From assembly GCF_023684405.1 (NCBI RefSeq), contig NZ_JAGSOI010000003.1:1-64000 (forward strand): a stretch of DNA of 64,000 bases, given 5' to 3'. The notes below the pieces were generated by a model. It saw only the letters and a program-made list of their open reading frames with translations. It had not been told where the DNA came from and did not search any database. The DNA comes from Methanococcoides seepicolus. Its GTDB lineage: Archaea; Halobacteriota; Methanosarcinia; Methanosarcinales; Methanosarcinaceae. Positions 17,104-25,154 of the stretch are shown here, one piece after another. The position numbers and the translations under genes were made by a program. Position 1 is the stretch's first letter, and every line of letters starts with the position of its first letter.

Positions 17104-18117
17104 TCATTTGTTTTGAATGAGTGCCATTGATAGATTTATTGCGAGTTCTGCAATGTTGGACCCATAATCCCCTATCCTGTCAAGACTGTCTGCCACAGTG
17201 CCAAGTGCAACAATGGATTCAGGTGACTCAAGCGTTAAAAGGGATGCATCAAGTGCATTGATCTTAACCTTTGTATCATCTGCCCTTGAGATGACCATAT
17301 TTGCAAGTCCCGTGTTCTGGGTGTACAATGCCTCGATGGCATCCTCTACCATTTTACTTGAGGCTTCTGTTGAGGCCTCTATAAGGTCCATTGTTTCCGC
17401 AGGGATCTGGATCTCCAATGTCGGTACTATCGCTGCTATCTTTGCAGCGTGGTCAGCAATACGCTCAAGAGAACTTGCAGCGAGTCTCAGATCGTGATAC
17501 TCATCGATCGTTGTCTCGGATGCATCGGGGACACGCTTTCCACGGAGCACTGATCTGAACTGCTTTGATATCAACAGGAATAAACGGTCAACTTCATCAT
17601 CACGCTCTACTACATCAATGGCGAGGTCATCGTCCTGTGTCTTTAATGCCTGTATGGCATCCTTTAGCATGGAATTGGAGATAAGGAATATTCGGCGAAC
17701 ACTCTTTTTAATGGATACTTCGTTCGGGTTCAAAAGGTCCTGAATGAGTACCGTTTTTGCGGTCTCTTCGATTATCTCCGGTCCGATCAGCTTATAACAA
17801 ACATTTCGGATGGTCTTCTTCTGTTCCGCCTGTATCCTGTTTGCACGAAGTTCAATAAGGTCAGACCCGGACAGGTATGCAGCAATAAGGGTGCGTATAA
17901 GCTCGTCTCCAGTGTGGCCGCTAACATCTATCACATTCTTTTTCTGGGCAGGTGTCTCACTGTCCATTGGAGCGATCGTAAGCGAACCGTCCGATCGTGG
18001 CAGAAGTGTCACCTGTGACCCGGTCTTTATTCCAGCCCCTTCAGCCCATTTTTTTGGGAGTGATACGATGTATGTGGACCCGCCCGTCTGCTGTATCTTT
18101 CTCGTTTCTATGTTCAT
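17104..18117 (-). CDS. AbrB-PhoU fusion regulator
   Basis: A 337-residue fusion. Residues 1-50 form an AbrB/MazE-type swapped-hairpin DNA-binding domain (RKIQQTGGSTYIVSLPKKWAEGAG), and about 95-335 contain two PhoU-like helical repeats, including HDLRLAASSLERIADHAAKIA and VADSLDRIGDYGSNIAELA with the ERIADHA/DRIGDYG metal-binding signatures. It likely senses phosphate status and regulates transcription directly. No pst transporter gene is nearby. ATG 18117 follows AAAGGAG closely; an upstream GTG at 18132 lacks a ribosome site. Confidence 0.9.
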   Translation of the reverse strand: MNIETRKIQQTGGSTYIVSLPKKWAEGAGIKTGSQVTLLPRSDGSLTIAPMDSETPAQKKNVIDVSGHTGDELIRTLIAAYLSGSDLIELRANRIQAEQKKTIRNVCYKLIGPEIIEETAKTVLIQDLLNPNEVSIKKSVRRIFLISNSMLKDAIQALKTQDDDLAIDVVERDDEVDRLFLLISKQFRSVLRGKRVPDASETTIDEYHDLRLAASSLERIADHAAKIAAIVPTLEIQIPAETMDLIEASTEASSKMVEDAIEALYTQNTGLANMVISRADDTKVKINALDASLLTLESPESIVALGTVADSLDRIGDYGSNIAELAINLSMALIQNK

Positions 18118-18215
18118 CTCTCCTTTCTGCACATTTCTATGTAGTGCTATATACGAAGGGGCATGTATATAGTTTTATTCAGGAGATATAAATATATTTA
18201 TGCATTATCCATAGT

Positions 18216-18851
18216 TCAAAAGCCGTATTTTCCAATAAGGGGTACAAATATGACCTCTCCCCATGTTCTATAATTGATGTTGCCTTCGTTGTCTTTCCTT
18301 ACGATGACAAGGTTTTGATGCCGTGTTCCTACTGGGACCACCATTATCCCGTTGTTTGCTAACTGTTCCCTGAGCGGCTGTGGTACTTCGGGGGCTGCGG
18401 AAGTCACAGTGATGCGTTCGTATGGGGCGTGTTCAGGTAGGCCGCAGGAACCGTCATCATGTATCACAGTGACGTTTGAATATCCTGCTCTTTCAAGATT
18501 GCTTCTGGCAAGCTCGGCAAGTTCTGGAATTCGCTCTATTGTGTAGATATTCCCGTTCTTACCTACAAGTTCAGCCATCACAGCAGCATTATATCCAGAT
18601 CCGCTTCCAATCTCCAGAATGGTCATACCTTCGGTAATTTCCAGAAGATCGCACATTATGGCAACCATATGAGGTGCGGAGATCGTCTGATCATGTCCGA
18701 TGGGTAACGGAGTGTCTGCATAAGCAACACTTTGCATATCCTCCGGAACAAAAAGGTGTCGCGGGACCTTTTTCATGGCATTGAGCACTCGCTTGCCAGT
18801 CCCGTTCAATTCCAGTGCTCTTATTAATATCTCTTGTCCCTTTGGCTCCAT
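18216..18851 (-). CDS. pcm: Protein-L-isoaspartate O-methyltransferase
   Basis: Methylates L-isoaspartyl residues so that damaged proteins can return to normal aspartate. The SAM-binding motif I is [18 protein letters not shown] (about 78-95), with the upstream family motif [19 protein letters not shown] and motif [24 protein letters not shown]. 211 residues from ATG 18851, which has GGGAGAAGGGAAAA ahead; an alternative ATG at 18872 is weaker. It overlaps the preceding zinc-finger gene by 28 bases, so translation is probably coupled. Confidence 0.95.
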   Translation of the reverse strand: MEPKGQEILIRALELNGTGKRVLNAMKKVPRHLFVPEDMQSVAYADTPLPIGHDQTISAPHMVAIMCDLLEITEGMTILEIGSGSGYNAAVMAELVGKNGNIYTIERIPELAELARSNLERAGYSNVTVIHDDGSCGLPEHAPYERITVTSAAPEVPQPLREQLANNGIMVVPVGTRHQNLVIVRKDNEGNINYRTWGEVIFVPLIGKYGF

Positions 18852-19471
18852 GAGGTTTTCCCTTCTCCCCATCCTGTCCTGCGCTTTTCGATCGAATAGA
18901 TACGTTTGATATACTTGGCAGCAACACTATCTCCCTTTCGTGATCGGAATCCGCCATCTCTGATCTTTATCTTGGTGATGTGGAACGACTTTCCGCCGGC
19001 GTTATAGTCTCCACCGACAACGAACTCAAATTCTCCCGGGACTTTCTTTTCCAGAGATGTTGAGCCGTTCCTTACCTTCAATGATATCTTTGCAGTAACC
19101 TCGTCTGTGGCACGTCCCCAGACCACATCGATCTTCTCGACTTGCTGGCGGTCCACACGGCGACCTTCGGATTCAATGGCAGTGACAATTATTGGATATA
19201 CTTCGTCAGAGTGCTCATCATCGACCACAAGTTCATCATCGATATATAGCATATCCTCTGAGTCGATAGGTGCGTGAAGGGTAAATGAAATATCATCCTT
19301 GCTAACAATTATTTTTGTAATGATCGGCTTTTTCTCTTCAATTATGGTTGTGTGGACTGCTCCACATTCCTGACATTGTACGACGGGATTCTGTCCCGCT
19401 CTCATTATCTCGTGTTCTACTGGCTCTTCAGGTGAGCATACAGGACACTCGACTATTACTTCTTCGTTCAT
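18824..19471 (-). CDS. HVO_0476-like archaeal zinc-finger protein
   Basis: A 215-residue archaeal protein with an N-terminal zinc ribbon: Cys9 and Cys12 in CPVC, Cys33 and Cys36 in CQEC. The rest is beta-rich ([25 protein letters not shown] region, then [25 protein letters not shown]) and ends in a basic tail [14 protein letters not shown] take it as the HVO_0476 family, whose function is unknown; nucleic-acid binding is plausible. ATG 19471 is chosen over 19528 since the ribbon begins right after it. It sits between agmatinase and pcm in one leftward transcript. Confidence 0.85.
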   Translation of the reverse strand: MNEEVIVECPVCSPEEPVEHEIMRAGQNPVVQCQECGAVHTTIIEEKKPIITKIIVSKDDISFTLHAPIDSEDMLYIDDELVVDDEHSDEVYPIIVTAIESEGRRVDRQQVEKIDVVWGRATDEVTAKISLKVRNGSTSLEKKVPGEFEFVVGGDYNAGGKSFHITKIKIRDGGFRSRKGDSVAAKYIKRIYSIEKRRTGWGEGKTSWSQRDKRY

Positions 19472-19524
19472 GGTATCTGAGCATATGATTGTTAGATGTG
19501 TGTATAAACTTAACCATGAACGTT

Positions 19525-20394
19525 TCATCTAATTGAGGCAGCATGTGCAGCGATGAACTCGCGGATATATTTTGCACCAAGTATTGCAGTCTGCCCGTTA
19601 TCATATTCCGGAGAGATCTCCACCACATCAAAACCTCTGGCAATGGGTGCTAATTTCCTTATGATGTCTCTCACTTGTACCGATGAAAGTCCAAATGGTT
19701 CAGGTGTTCCCAGTCCAGGTGCAAACGCGGGGTCAAGTGCATCCATATCAAGGGAGATGTAAATATTCTCACAATCAAGATATTCATTGATCTCCTCAGT
19801 GAGTCCCTTTATCCCCTTCTCTGTAACATCTTCGGGAGTATAATAACGGACGTTGTTCTCTTTGGCATAGTCCCATTCTTCCTTTGGACCGCTTCGAATG
19901 CCTATGCTGACATAGTTCTCAGTGACCTCTTCGAGAATATGGCGGGAAACACATGCATGATTGTACTTCATTCCCTCAAACTCATCCCGAAGGTCAAAAT
20001 GTGCATCCAGTACAACGATTCCGAGATCCTCTCCTGCATGTTTTGCACAGGCTTTCACACATGGCAGTGTCAGTGAGTGTTCCCCGCCCATCATTATCGG
20101 GATCTTTCCGTCATCAACGATGTTAAGGATATCGAGATAAAGCTCATCAAGGACATCGTCCACAAGAGCCCCTGCTTCGAAATTTCCTGCATCATGGGCC
20201 GGAACGTCTGATATATCAATATCAAAAAAAGAGTTATAACTTTCAAAATTTGCAGTGGCGCTCCTTATGGCATCAGGAGCCCATCTGCTTCCAGCCCTGA
20301 ACGATGATGTGCGGTCAAATGGTACTCCAAATATGACATAACTGGCAGAATCGTAGTCTGCCAGTGCATCCATCATGCCGGGCTGATAGAACAT
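19525..20394 (-). CDS. speB: Agmatinase-type ureohydrolase
   Basis: A 289-residue arginase-family enzyme predicted to release urea from agmatine. The binuclear manganese site is intact: GGEHSLTLP, DAHFDLRDE and SLDMDALDPAFAPG all carry their His/Asp ligands. Start ATG 20394 has AGGAATATT ahead, 15 bases after the eIF5A stop. Immediate linkage to eIF5A is telling: in haloarchaea an agmatinase takes part in the hypusine modification of eIF5A, acting after an agmatine moiety is attached. The same role here is inference from context. Confidence 0.92.
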   Translation of the reverse strand: MFYQPGMMDALADYDSASYVIFGVPFDRTSSFRAGSRWAPDAIRSATANFESYNSFFDIDISDVPAHDAGNFEAGALVDDVLDELYLDILNIVDDGKIPIMMGGEHSLTLPCVKACAKHAGEDLGIVVLDAHFDLRDEFEGMKYNHACVSRHILEEVTENYVSIGIRSGPKEEWDYAKENNVRYYTPEDVTEKGIKGLTEEINEYLDCENIYISLDMDALDPAFAPGLGTPEPFGLSSVQVRDIIRKLAPIARGFDVVEISPEYDNGQTAILGAKYIREFIAAHAASIR

Positions 20395-20409
20395 AATATT
20401 CCTAAGGGT

Positions 20410-20793
20410 TTATCTAAGGTCTATCTTCATCTTACCCATGGCTTCAAGGTATGTGATATCTTTACCTTCAGTGACCCTGTCCTTGTAGTCTTCAGGGATG
20501 GTAAGTTCGAATGTAGCGTAGGTTTCCATGTCCATGAGCTGTGCGATGTTGCCGGAAATGGATAATACCTGTGCACTCTTACGCTCGACGATAGGTACGT
20601 AGGTCTTAGCGGAAACTGAGCTTATGATGGAACGTTTCTGGCCATCGAATATGCCAACTGCCTCTATCCTTGCTTTTGCTGATCCGTGCTTACCTGGCTT
20701 TGATTTTTGTATGCTCTTGATGACACATGGCTCATCATCGGCAAGGACGTATTTACCTTCTTTAAGTTCTTTAACCTCTACCTGCTGTTTCAT
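20410..20793 (-). CDS. eif5A: Translation factor aIF5A (eIF5A)
   Basis: The 127-residue archaeal homologue of eIF5A/EF-P, which relieves ribosome stalling. The hypusine loop is KPGKHGSAKAR, with Lys35 as the modified residue, and an OB-fold C-terminal domain follows. It has one of the best ribosome sites in the window, AGGAGGATTATAA before ATG 20793, and a TATA-like ATTTATAACC on the minus strand at 20851-20860, giving a leader of about 35 bases. It leads an operon with agmatinase, the zinc-finger protein and pcm. Confidence 0.97.
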   Translation of the reverse strand: MKQQVEVKELKEGKYVLADDEPCVIKSIQKSKPGKHGSAKARIEAVGIFDGQKRSIISSVSAKTYVPIVERKSAQVLSISGNIAQLMDMETYATFELTIPEDYKDRVTEGKDITYLEAMGKMKIDLR

Positions 20794-20964
20794 TTATAAT
20801 CCTCCTGTAATCGCAAAAATGTAATGTTTTTTATTAATGGATGAATGTGTGGTTATAAATCTTTATTCTATATATCAATCTAACGAACAAAGAAATTCAT
20901 GGGCATGGATGTTTCAAAACTATTTAAATGCATATCCTATGGATATATTCCAATGTTCTGCAAT

Positions 20965-21660
20965 TCACTTTTTAAAGTGTTTATCCTCAAGGCTCTTTAT
21001 CTTTTTGTGATAGCGCAGCCATCCTGTTCCCAAATATCCCAGAACGCCTATGGCTATCAATACAATTGCAATTATTATCGGATACGTCTTTTCCAGAAGC
21101 AAGGGATTCACATTCTCCCTCTGTTCATACGAGGGATACATTATGTCCTTCTTGTCATTACTATGGTCAAGCCCAAGGGCATGTCCGAACTCATGTATGG
21201 CGATCTGTTCCATGTTCGCATCTCCATATTGCTGCCAGGAAAATCCTCTTTTATCGCCGACTTCCAGAACTATACTGACACGAACGAATCTGCCAGCAGC
21301 TATTTCCGGTCGGCAGTATCCTGCAACACCATCCTCTGCACCGGTGGCCTCTTCCATGGTCTCGACCCACATGACGTAAATATCTGCATTAGGGTTATCA
21401 ACTATCTCGAAATCGGGGTTATAATACAGTTTACCGTTCCCTCCGTTTTCCCAATACTTCGTTGCATCCACAATTGCTGTCCGATATGTATGGCTGTAGT
21501 GGAGGGGGGTATTCACATCATCTATATACACTGTTATGGGAGAATGGTCCCAGGGTTCGTCAAAGAATCTCGGATATTCCTTTTCTCCAAGAGCTCCGAA
21601 TGCAGGAGTCACAAGGGTGCATATCAGAAGAATGCTGATAATCGTAAATTTGAGCTTCAT
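20965..21660 (-). CDS. Secreted, membrane-tethered metzincin metalloprotease
   Basis: A 231-residue predicted extracellular protease. Residues 1-22 are a signal peptide, the zinc-binding HEFGHALGLDH is complete at 156-166, and the Met-turn IMYP is at 173-176, which together define a matrixin-like metzincin. A single membrane segment (about 194-214) near the C terminus followed by a basic tail WLRYHKKIK anchors it to the membrane with the catalytic domain outside. Start ATG 21660 has GTGAGATGAA ahead, 19 bases after the histidine kinase gene, so the two are likely cotranscribed. Confidence 0.92.
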   Translation of the reverse strand: MKLKFTIISILLICTLVTPAFGALGEKEYPRFFDEPWDHSPITVYIDDVNTPLHYSHTYRTAIVDATKYWENGGNGKLYYNPDFEIVDNPNADIYVMWVETMEEATGAEDGVAGYCRPEIAAGRFVRVSIVLEVGDKRGFSWQQYGDANMEQIAIHEFGHALGLDHSNDKKDIMYPSYEQRENVNPLLLEKTYPIIIAIVLIAIGVLGYLGTGWLRYHKKIKSLEDKHFKK

Positions 21661-21679
21661 TTCATCTCACTTGGGAATG

Positions 21680-23119
21680 TTATCTATCTTTGAATGTGAT
21701 AGTTATTTCTGTTCCATTACTTCTGTTAAGATGTACATTTCCACCGATCTGGTCCACCAGTTCGTTCACCAGTTGCATGCCTAAGGTATTTGTTTTGCCT
21801 ATCTCTATCCCTTTCGGGATGCCTATCCCATCATCGGCAACAATGAAAGTGAACTGCTCTTCCTTTTTGTGGAAAGCAATGGATATGTTCCCTTTTCCTT
21901 CTGGGAATGCATATTTGAAAGAGTTCACAATAAGTTCATTAAGAATAAGCCCGAGGTGGATGGCTTTGTCAACGTTCAAAAGAATATCCTCGACATCCAT
22001 ACTTAGTTCAATATCTTTTCCCTGCAGGTCATTCATCTGGTACAGATAATTTGTAACGTCATTCACATAATCCCGGAAAGCAACGTTTGTCATATCTCTT
22101 GAACGGTACAGTTCTTCATGTGCAATGGATATTGAATGGACGCGGTTCCTGCTTTCTTCAAATGCATCTATCACACGGGGGTCTGTGAAATTGCTGGCCT
22201 CAAGGTCCAGCAGACTGGCGATTATCTGAAGATTGTTCTTTATACGATGGTGTATCTCTTTTTCATGTGTCTCTTCAGCCTTCGCAAGTGCTTCTTCTGC
22301 TCTCTTTTTCTCAGTAATATCTTCCCCGGAAGATAACATCCCTGTTATTTTTCCATCCTTATCTTTTAACAGGGTGTTGTGCCAATTTATGATCCTTTCT
22401 TCTCCATCCGGTCTTAGCAGTGGGGATTCAAAGTTATCAAGGCCGTCCACTTTTCCAGAGATAAAGGTGTCAAAGTCTGAGATCTCCTTTTCCCTAAATC
22501 TTTCCGGTATAAGCGTTTTGAAGAAATCAGTTCCTATAAAGTCCACTTCCTCGCAACCTATGATCTTACAACCTTTCTTGTTGATCAGCTTGAGCTTATG
22601 GTCGGGGTCTATCACTGTGAGCATGACATCGGCGGTTTCAAGATATTTTTTGGCAAGATCCTTTTCCGCGATGTTCTTATCGTAAAGCTCTTTGAGTCTC
22701 AACAGGGATTTGACCCTTGTTTTCAGTTCGATCTGATCGATCGGCTTTGTCAGGAATTCATCTGCGCCGGCTTCAAGGCCCTGGATGCGGTCCTTTCTTC
22801 TGGAAAGGGCTGAAACAATGATGATGGGTATGAATTGAGTATTCTCATTTTCTTTGAGTTTAACACACACTTCATAACCTTTCATATCCGGCATCATCAC
22901 ATCAAGTAGAACAAGATCTATCTCCTCTTTTTCAAGGATCTCAAGTGCTTCTTTTCCCCGGTATGCAGGAATCATCTCATAATCGGGAGAGAGGTACGCT
23001 TCCATTAGTTCTACATTTTTTTGGTCATCATCCACGACCAAAATTCTTGGTAAAGCATTTTCCTGCACTTTGGATCCCATTCCTTGAGAATTGACTTGTT
23101 TGAAGACAAATATTGTCAA
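21680..23119 (-). CDS. Hybrid receiver-PAS-histidine kinase (HisKA_2 type)
   Basis: A 479-residue soluble signalling protein in the order receiver, PAS, kinase. The receiver has Asp73 (LVLLDVMMPD) and Lys125 (TKP). The PAS region spans about 160-275 and ends in the usual GEDITEKKRAEE. The kinase core is of the HisKA_2/HWE-like kind, with His291 in EIHHRIKNNLQ, and an HATPase with NSFKYAFPEGKG and DDGIGIPKG. No membrane segment, so it senses an internal signal. TTG 23119 is the longest start; ATG 23080 just before the receiver is an alternative. It precedes the metzincin gene. Confidence 0.92.
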   Translation of the reverse strand: MTIFVFKQVNSQGMGSKVQENALPRILVVDDDQKNVELMEAYLSPDYEMIPAYRGKEALEILEKEEIDLVLLDVMMPDMKGYEVCVKLKENENTQFIPIIIVSALSRRKDRIQGLEAGADEFLTKPIDQIELKTRVKSLLRLKELYDKNIAEKDLAKKYLETADVMLTVIDPDHKLKLINKKGCKIIGCEEVDFIGTDFFKTLIPERFREKEISDFDTFISGKVDGLDNFESPLLRPDGEERIINWHNTLLKDKDGKITGMLSSGEDITEKKRAEEALAKAEETHEKEIHHRIKNNLQIIASLLDLEASNFTDPRVIDAFEESRNRVHSISIAHEELYRSRDMTNVAFRDYVNDVTNYLYQMNDLQGKDIELSMDVEDILLNVDKAIHLGLILNELIVNSFKYAFPEGKGNISIAFHKKEEQFTFIVADDGIGIPKGIEIGKTNTLGMQLVNELVDQIGGNVHLNRSNGTEITITFKDR

Positions 23120-23223
23120 TCACATCCATCTTGATACTCTTCTATATAAAATGACCCATCTTTTCATTCATTTATATAATTCATTCAGAAAATGTTATAA
23201 TGTTCTTCTATAGTCTTCCCTCC

Positions 23224-24000
23224 ATGAATAAATATGTGGCTCTTCTTTTGGTCATTTTATGCCTTGTCGGATCTTCAGGTTGTGTGGGGTCGGACATCGA
23301 TTCATCGGCTCATACCCTTGAGTTTGTGAATGTGACGGAGGTTATAGATGGTGATACGATCGTGATCTCTTCAGGTGAAAGAGTAAGGCTTATAGGAGTT
23401 GATACTCCTGAGGTCGGAGAACCTTATTATTCCGAAGCGAAGCAATATATGGTGCAAAGGGTCCTTGGCAAGGTAGTCGGGCTCGAAAAGGATGTTAGTG
23501 AGACCGATCATTATGGCAGACTTTTAAGGTATGTCTGGGTGGACGGTGAAATGGTGAACAAAGAACTTGTCCTTTCAGGACTTGCTTTCTCAAAGACCTA
23601 TAGGCCGGATATTTATTATCAGGACATTTTTGACAGTGCGGAGATAATGGCAAAAGAGAATGGTGTCGGGCTCTGGTCGGTTCCTGCCATGGCGGAGGAT
23701 GCTGTCACTATCTCATATCTGGAAGCAGGACGCTACATCGACCAGGTCGTTACAGTTGAAGGCACGATAGTACGGACCACAAAAAAAGATGATTCGGGGA
23801 TAGTCTTCCTTAATTTCCATGACCCTTATGAGGGATATTTCACTGTGGTCATATGGAGTGATGACTGGGATCGTTTTTCACAGGACCCTGATATCATGTA
23901 TGGGGGAAAACACGTGTTAGTGACCGGAAAGGTGATCGAGTACAAAGGAAGTCCTGAGATCATCGTTGAAGACCCTTCACAGATCGTTATCATTCAATGA
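23224..24000 (+). CDS. Secreted SNase-like nuclease with C-terminal OB fold (lipoprotein)
   Basis: A 258-residue exported protein. From ATG 23224 the signal peptide ends in LVGSSGC with the lipobox cysteine at 20. The thermonuclease (SNase) domain follows with GDTIVI, Arg55 and Glu63 in RVRLIGVDTPE, and Arg99 in DHYGR, matching the catalytic Arg-Glu-Arg set. The last 85 residues look like an OB fold (VVTVEGTIVRT, FTVVIWSDDW, LVTGKVIEYKGSPEIIVEDP). An alternative ATG at 23200 adds eight residues. It may scavenge extracellular nucleic acid for phosphate or nucleotides. Confidence 0.9.
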   Translation: MNKYVALLLVILCLVGSSGCVGSDIDSSAHTLEFVNVTEVIDGDTIVISSGERVRLIGVDTPEVGEPYYSEAKQYMVQRVLGKVVGLEKDVSETDHYGRLLRYVWVDGEMVNKELVLSGLAFSKTYRPDIYYQDIFDSAEIMAKENGVGLWSVPAMAEDAVTISYLEAGRYIDQVVTVEGTIVRTTKKDDSGIVFLNFHDPYEGYFTVVIWSDDWDRFSQDPDIMYGGKHVLVTGKVIEYKGSPEIIVEDPSQIVIIQ

Positions 24001-24088
24001 AGGGGGTCCTTTTGTTCTTTAGCCTTCTTCCTCTTCTTCTTTTTTGAGAACACAAGTTTAATAATCTGGTAAGCTGAATCATATCATT

Positions 24089-24889
24089 ATGCAAAAGAAC
24101 GTAGCTGTGGTCTTTGATAGTGCTGGAACTCTACTGCATATGTATCGCGTTGCAAAGGATATGGGGACCGGTCAGATCATTACGGGCATAGATAGTACCG
24201 GACTTGTTGCACAACGAAAGGGGCGGGCACTTATCGTTCTTCATACTGAACCCAGTGTGGTATTGAGTGCCGACCATAGCATGCGTGTTAGTGATTTTAT
24301 CGATGAGTATGGTATAACTATTGCTATCAGTTGTGCCAGCGATCCGTTCTCTGTTGATGAAGCCTATGATATTATTAAAGGAAGCGAACTGAGGATCTCT
24401 GATATACTTCAGGTAGTTGACAGGGTAAAAGCACGGTGTCCAAACATCTTCTATGTCGCAGCCGGGATCATAGTGGACAGGAACGATTATTCGGTCCCTT
24501 ATGTATTGAGTACGGGGGGACGTTTGTTCCACGATACAAAAGATACCATCGAAAAACTTGAAGAGCGCGGGGCTGATATCTATATTGCTTCGGGTGACAG
24601 TATGCGCAATCTCGAACAGCTTGCAAAATGTCTTGCTATTCCTATGGATAGGGTATTTGATATTGCCACCACCCGTGAAAAAGAGCGGATCATCCTTGAG
24701 CTGAAAGATAAGTATGAAAAAGTTCTCATGGTGGGCGATGGGATGAATGATATTCTTGCTCTCAGGGCAGCTGATGTCGGGGTGATGACCATACAACAGG
24801 GGGATGAACGCCCGGAAAAGTTGATGAAGTCTGCAAACGTTATTATCAATTATATTAAAGAAGTAGTTGACCTCATTGACAGGGATTGA
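24089..24889 (+). CDS. HAD-superfamily protein related to P-type ATPase catalytic domain
   Basis: A 266-residue soluble HAD protein. Motif I is VFDSAGTLL with the nucleophile Asp10; at Asp+2 there is Ala, as in P-type ATPases (DKTGT) rather than phosphatases (DxD). Motif II is IASGDSM, and motif III/IV is LMVGDGMNDILALRAADVGV. Between them there is a cap-like insertion at about 30-145. Similar soluble P-ATPase-like proteins lie beside methanogenesis-marker genes in other methanogens, so a role near Mcr maturation is possible but unproven. It has its own gap of 265 bases before atwA. Confidence 0.86.
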   Translation: MQKNVAVVFDSAGTLLHMYRVAKDMGTGQIITGIDSTGLVAQRKGRALIVLHTEPSVVLSADHSMRVSDFIDEYGITIAISCASDPFSVDEAYDIIKGSELRISDILQVVDRVKARCPNIFYVAAGIIVDRNDYSVPYVLSTGGRLFHDTKDTIEKLEERGADIYIASGDSMRNLEQLAKCLAIPMDRVFDIATTREKERIILELKDKYEKVLMVGDGMNDILALRAADVGVMTIQQGDERPEKLMKSANVIINYIKEVVDLIDRD

Positions 24890-25054
24890 ATCCTAATCAT
24901 CTGGCGGTTGGTCACCTTTTGGGTCGATGGTATCTGTTTTTTAATGTTAACACTGATACGGCAATACGTTATATTTATGTACTGCATTATGTAACTCTGT
25001 GTATCTACTGAGGATAAATTCTTGGTGATGTTATGCACAAAATGAAGTTAATTC

Positions 25055-25112
25055 GGTTTTGATATTTATATACAAAACCATTAAGTAATATTGAAAATCA
25101 ATATATCAATAT
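25055..25112. promoter_or_regulatory. atwA operon promoter with two nested inverted repeats
   Basis: GGTTTTG (25055-25061) and CAAAACC (25073-25079) are 7-bp inverted arms enclosing the TATA-like TATTTATATA (25063-25072). About 10 bases on, ATATTGA-AAA-TCAATAT (25088-25104) forms a second inverted repeat with an extra half-site TCAATAT at 25106-25112. The expected transcription start, roughly 25 bases after the TATA box, falls in the second repeat. Both look like regulator sites on the Mcr-activation operon. Confidence 0.62.
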
Positions 25113-25154
25113 ATAAAAATGGGTACTTACGCTAACCATATCGGAGGAAAGCAA

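Noticed and set aside
20899-21693. Long plus-strand frame of 264 codons across the metzincin gene
   Set aside because: It lies antisense to a gene with a full HExxHxxGxxH motif and signal peptide, lacks a ribosome site, and its translation has no domain-like features.
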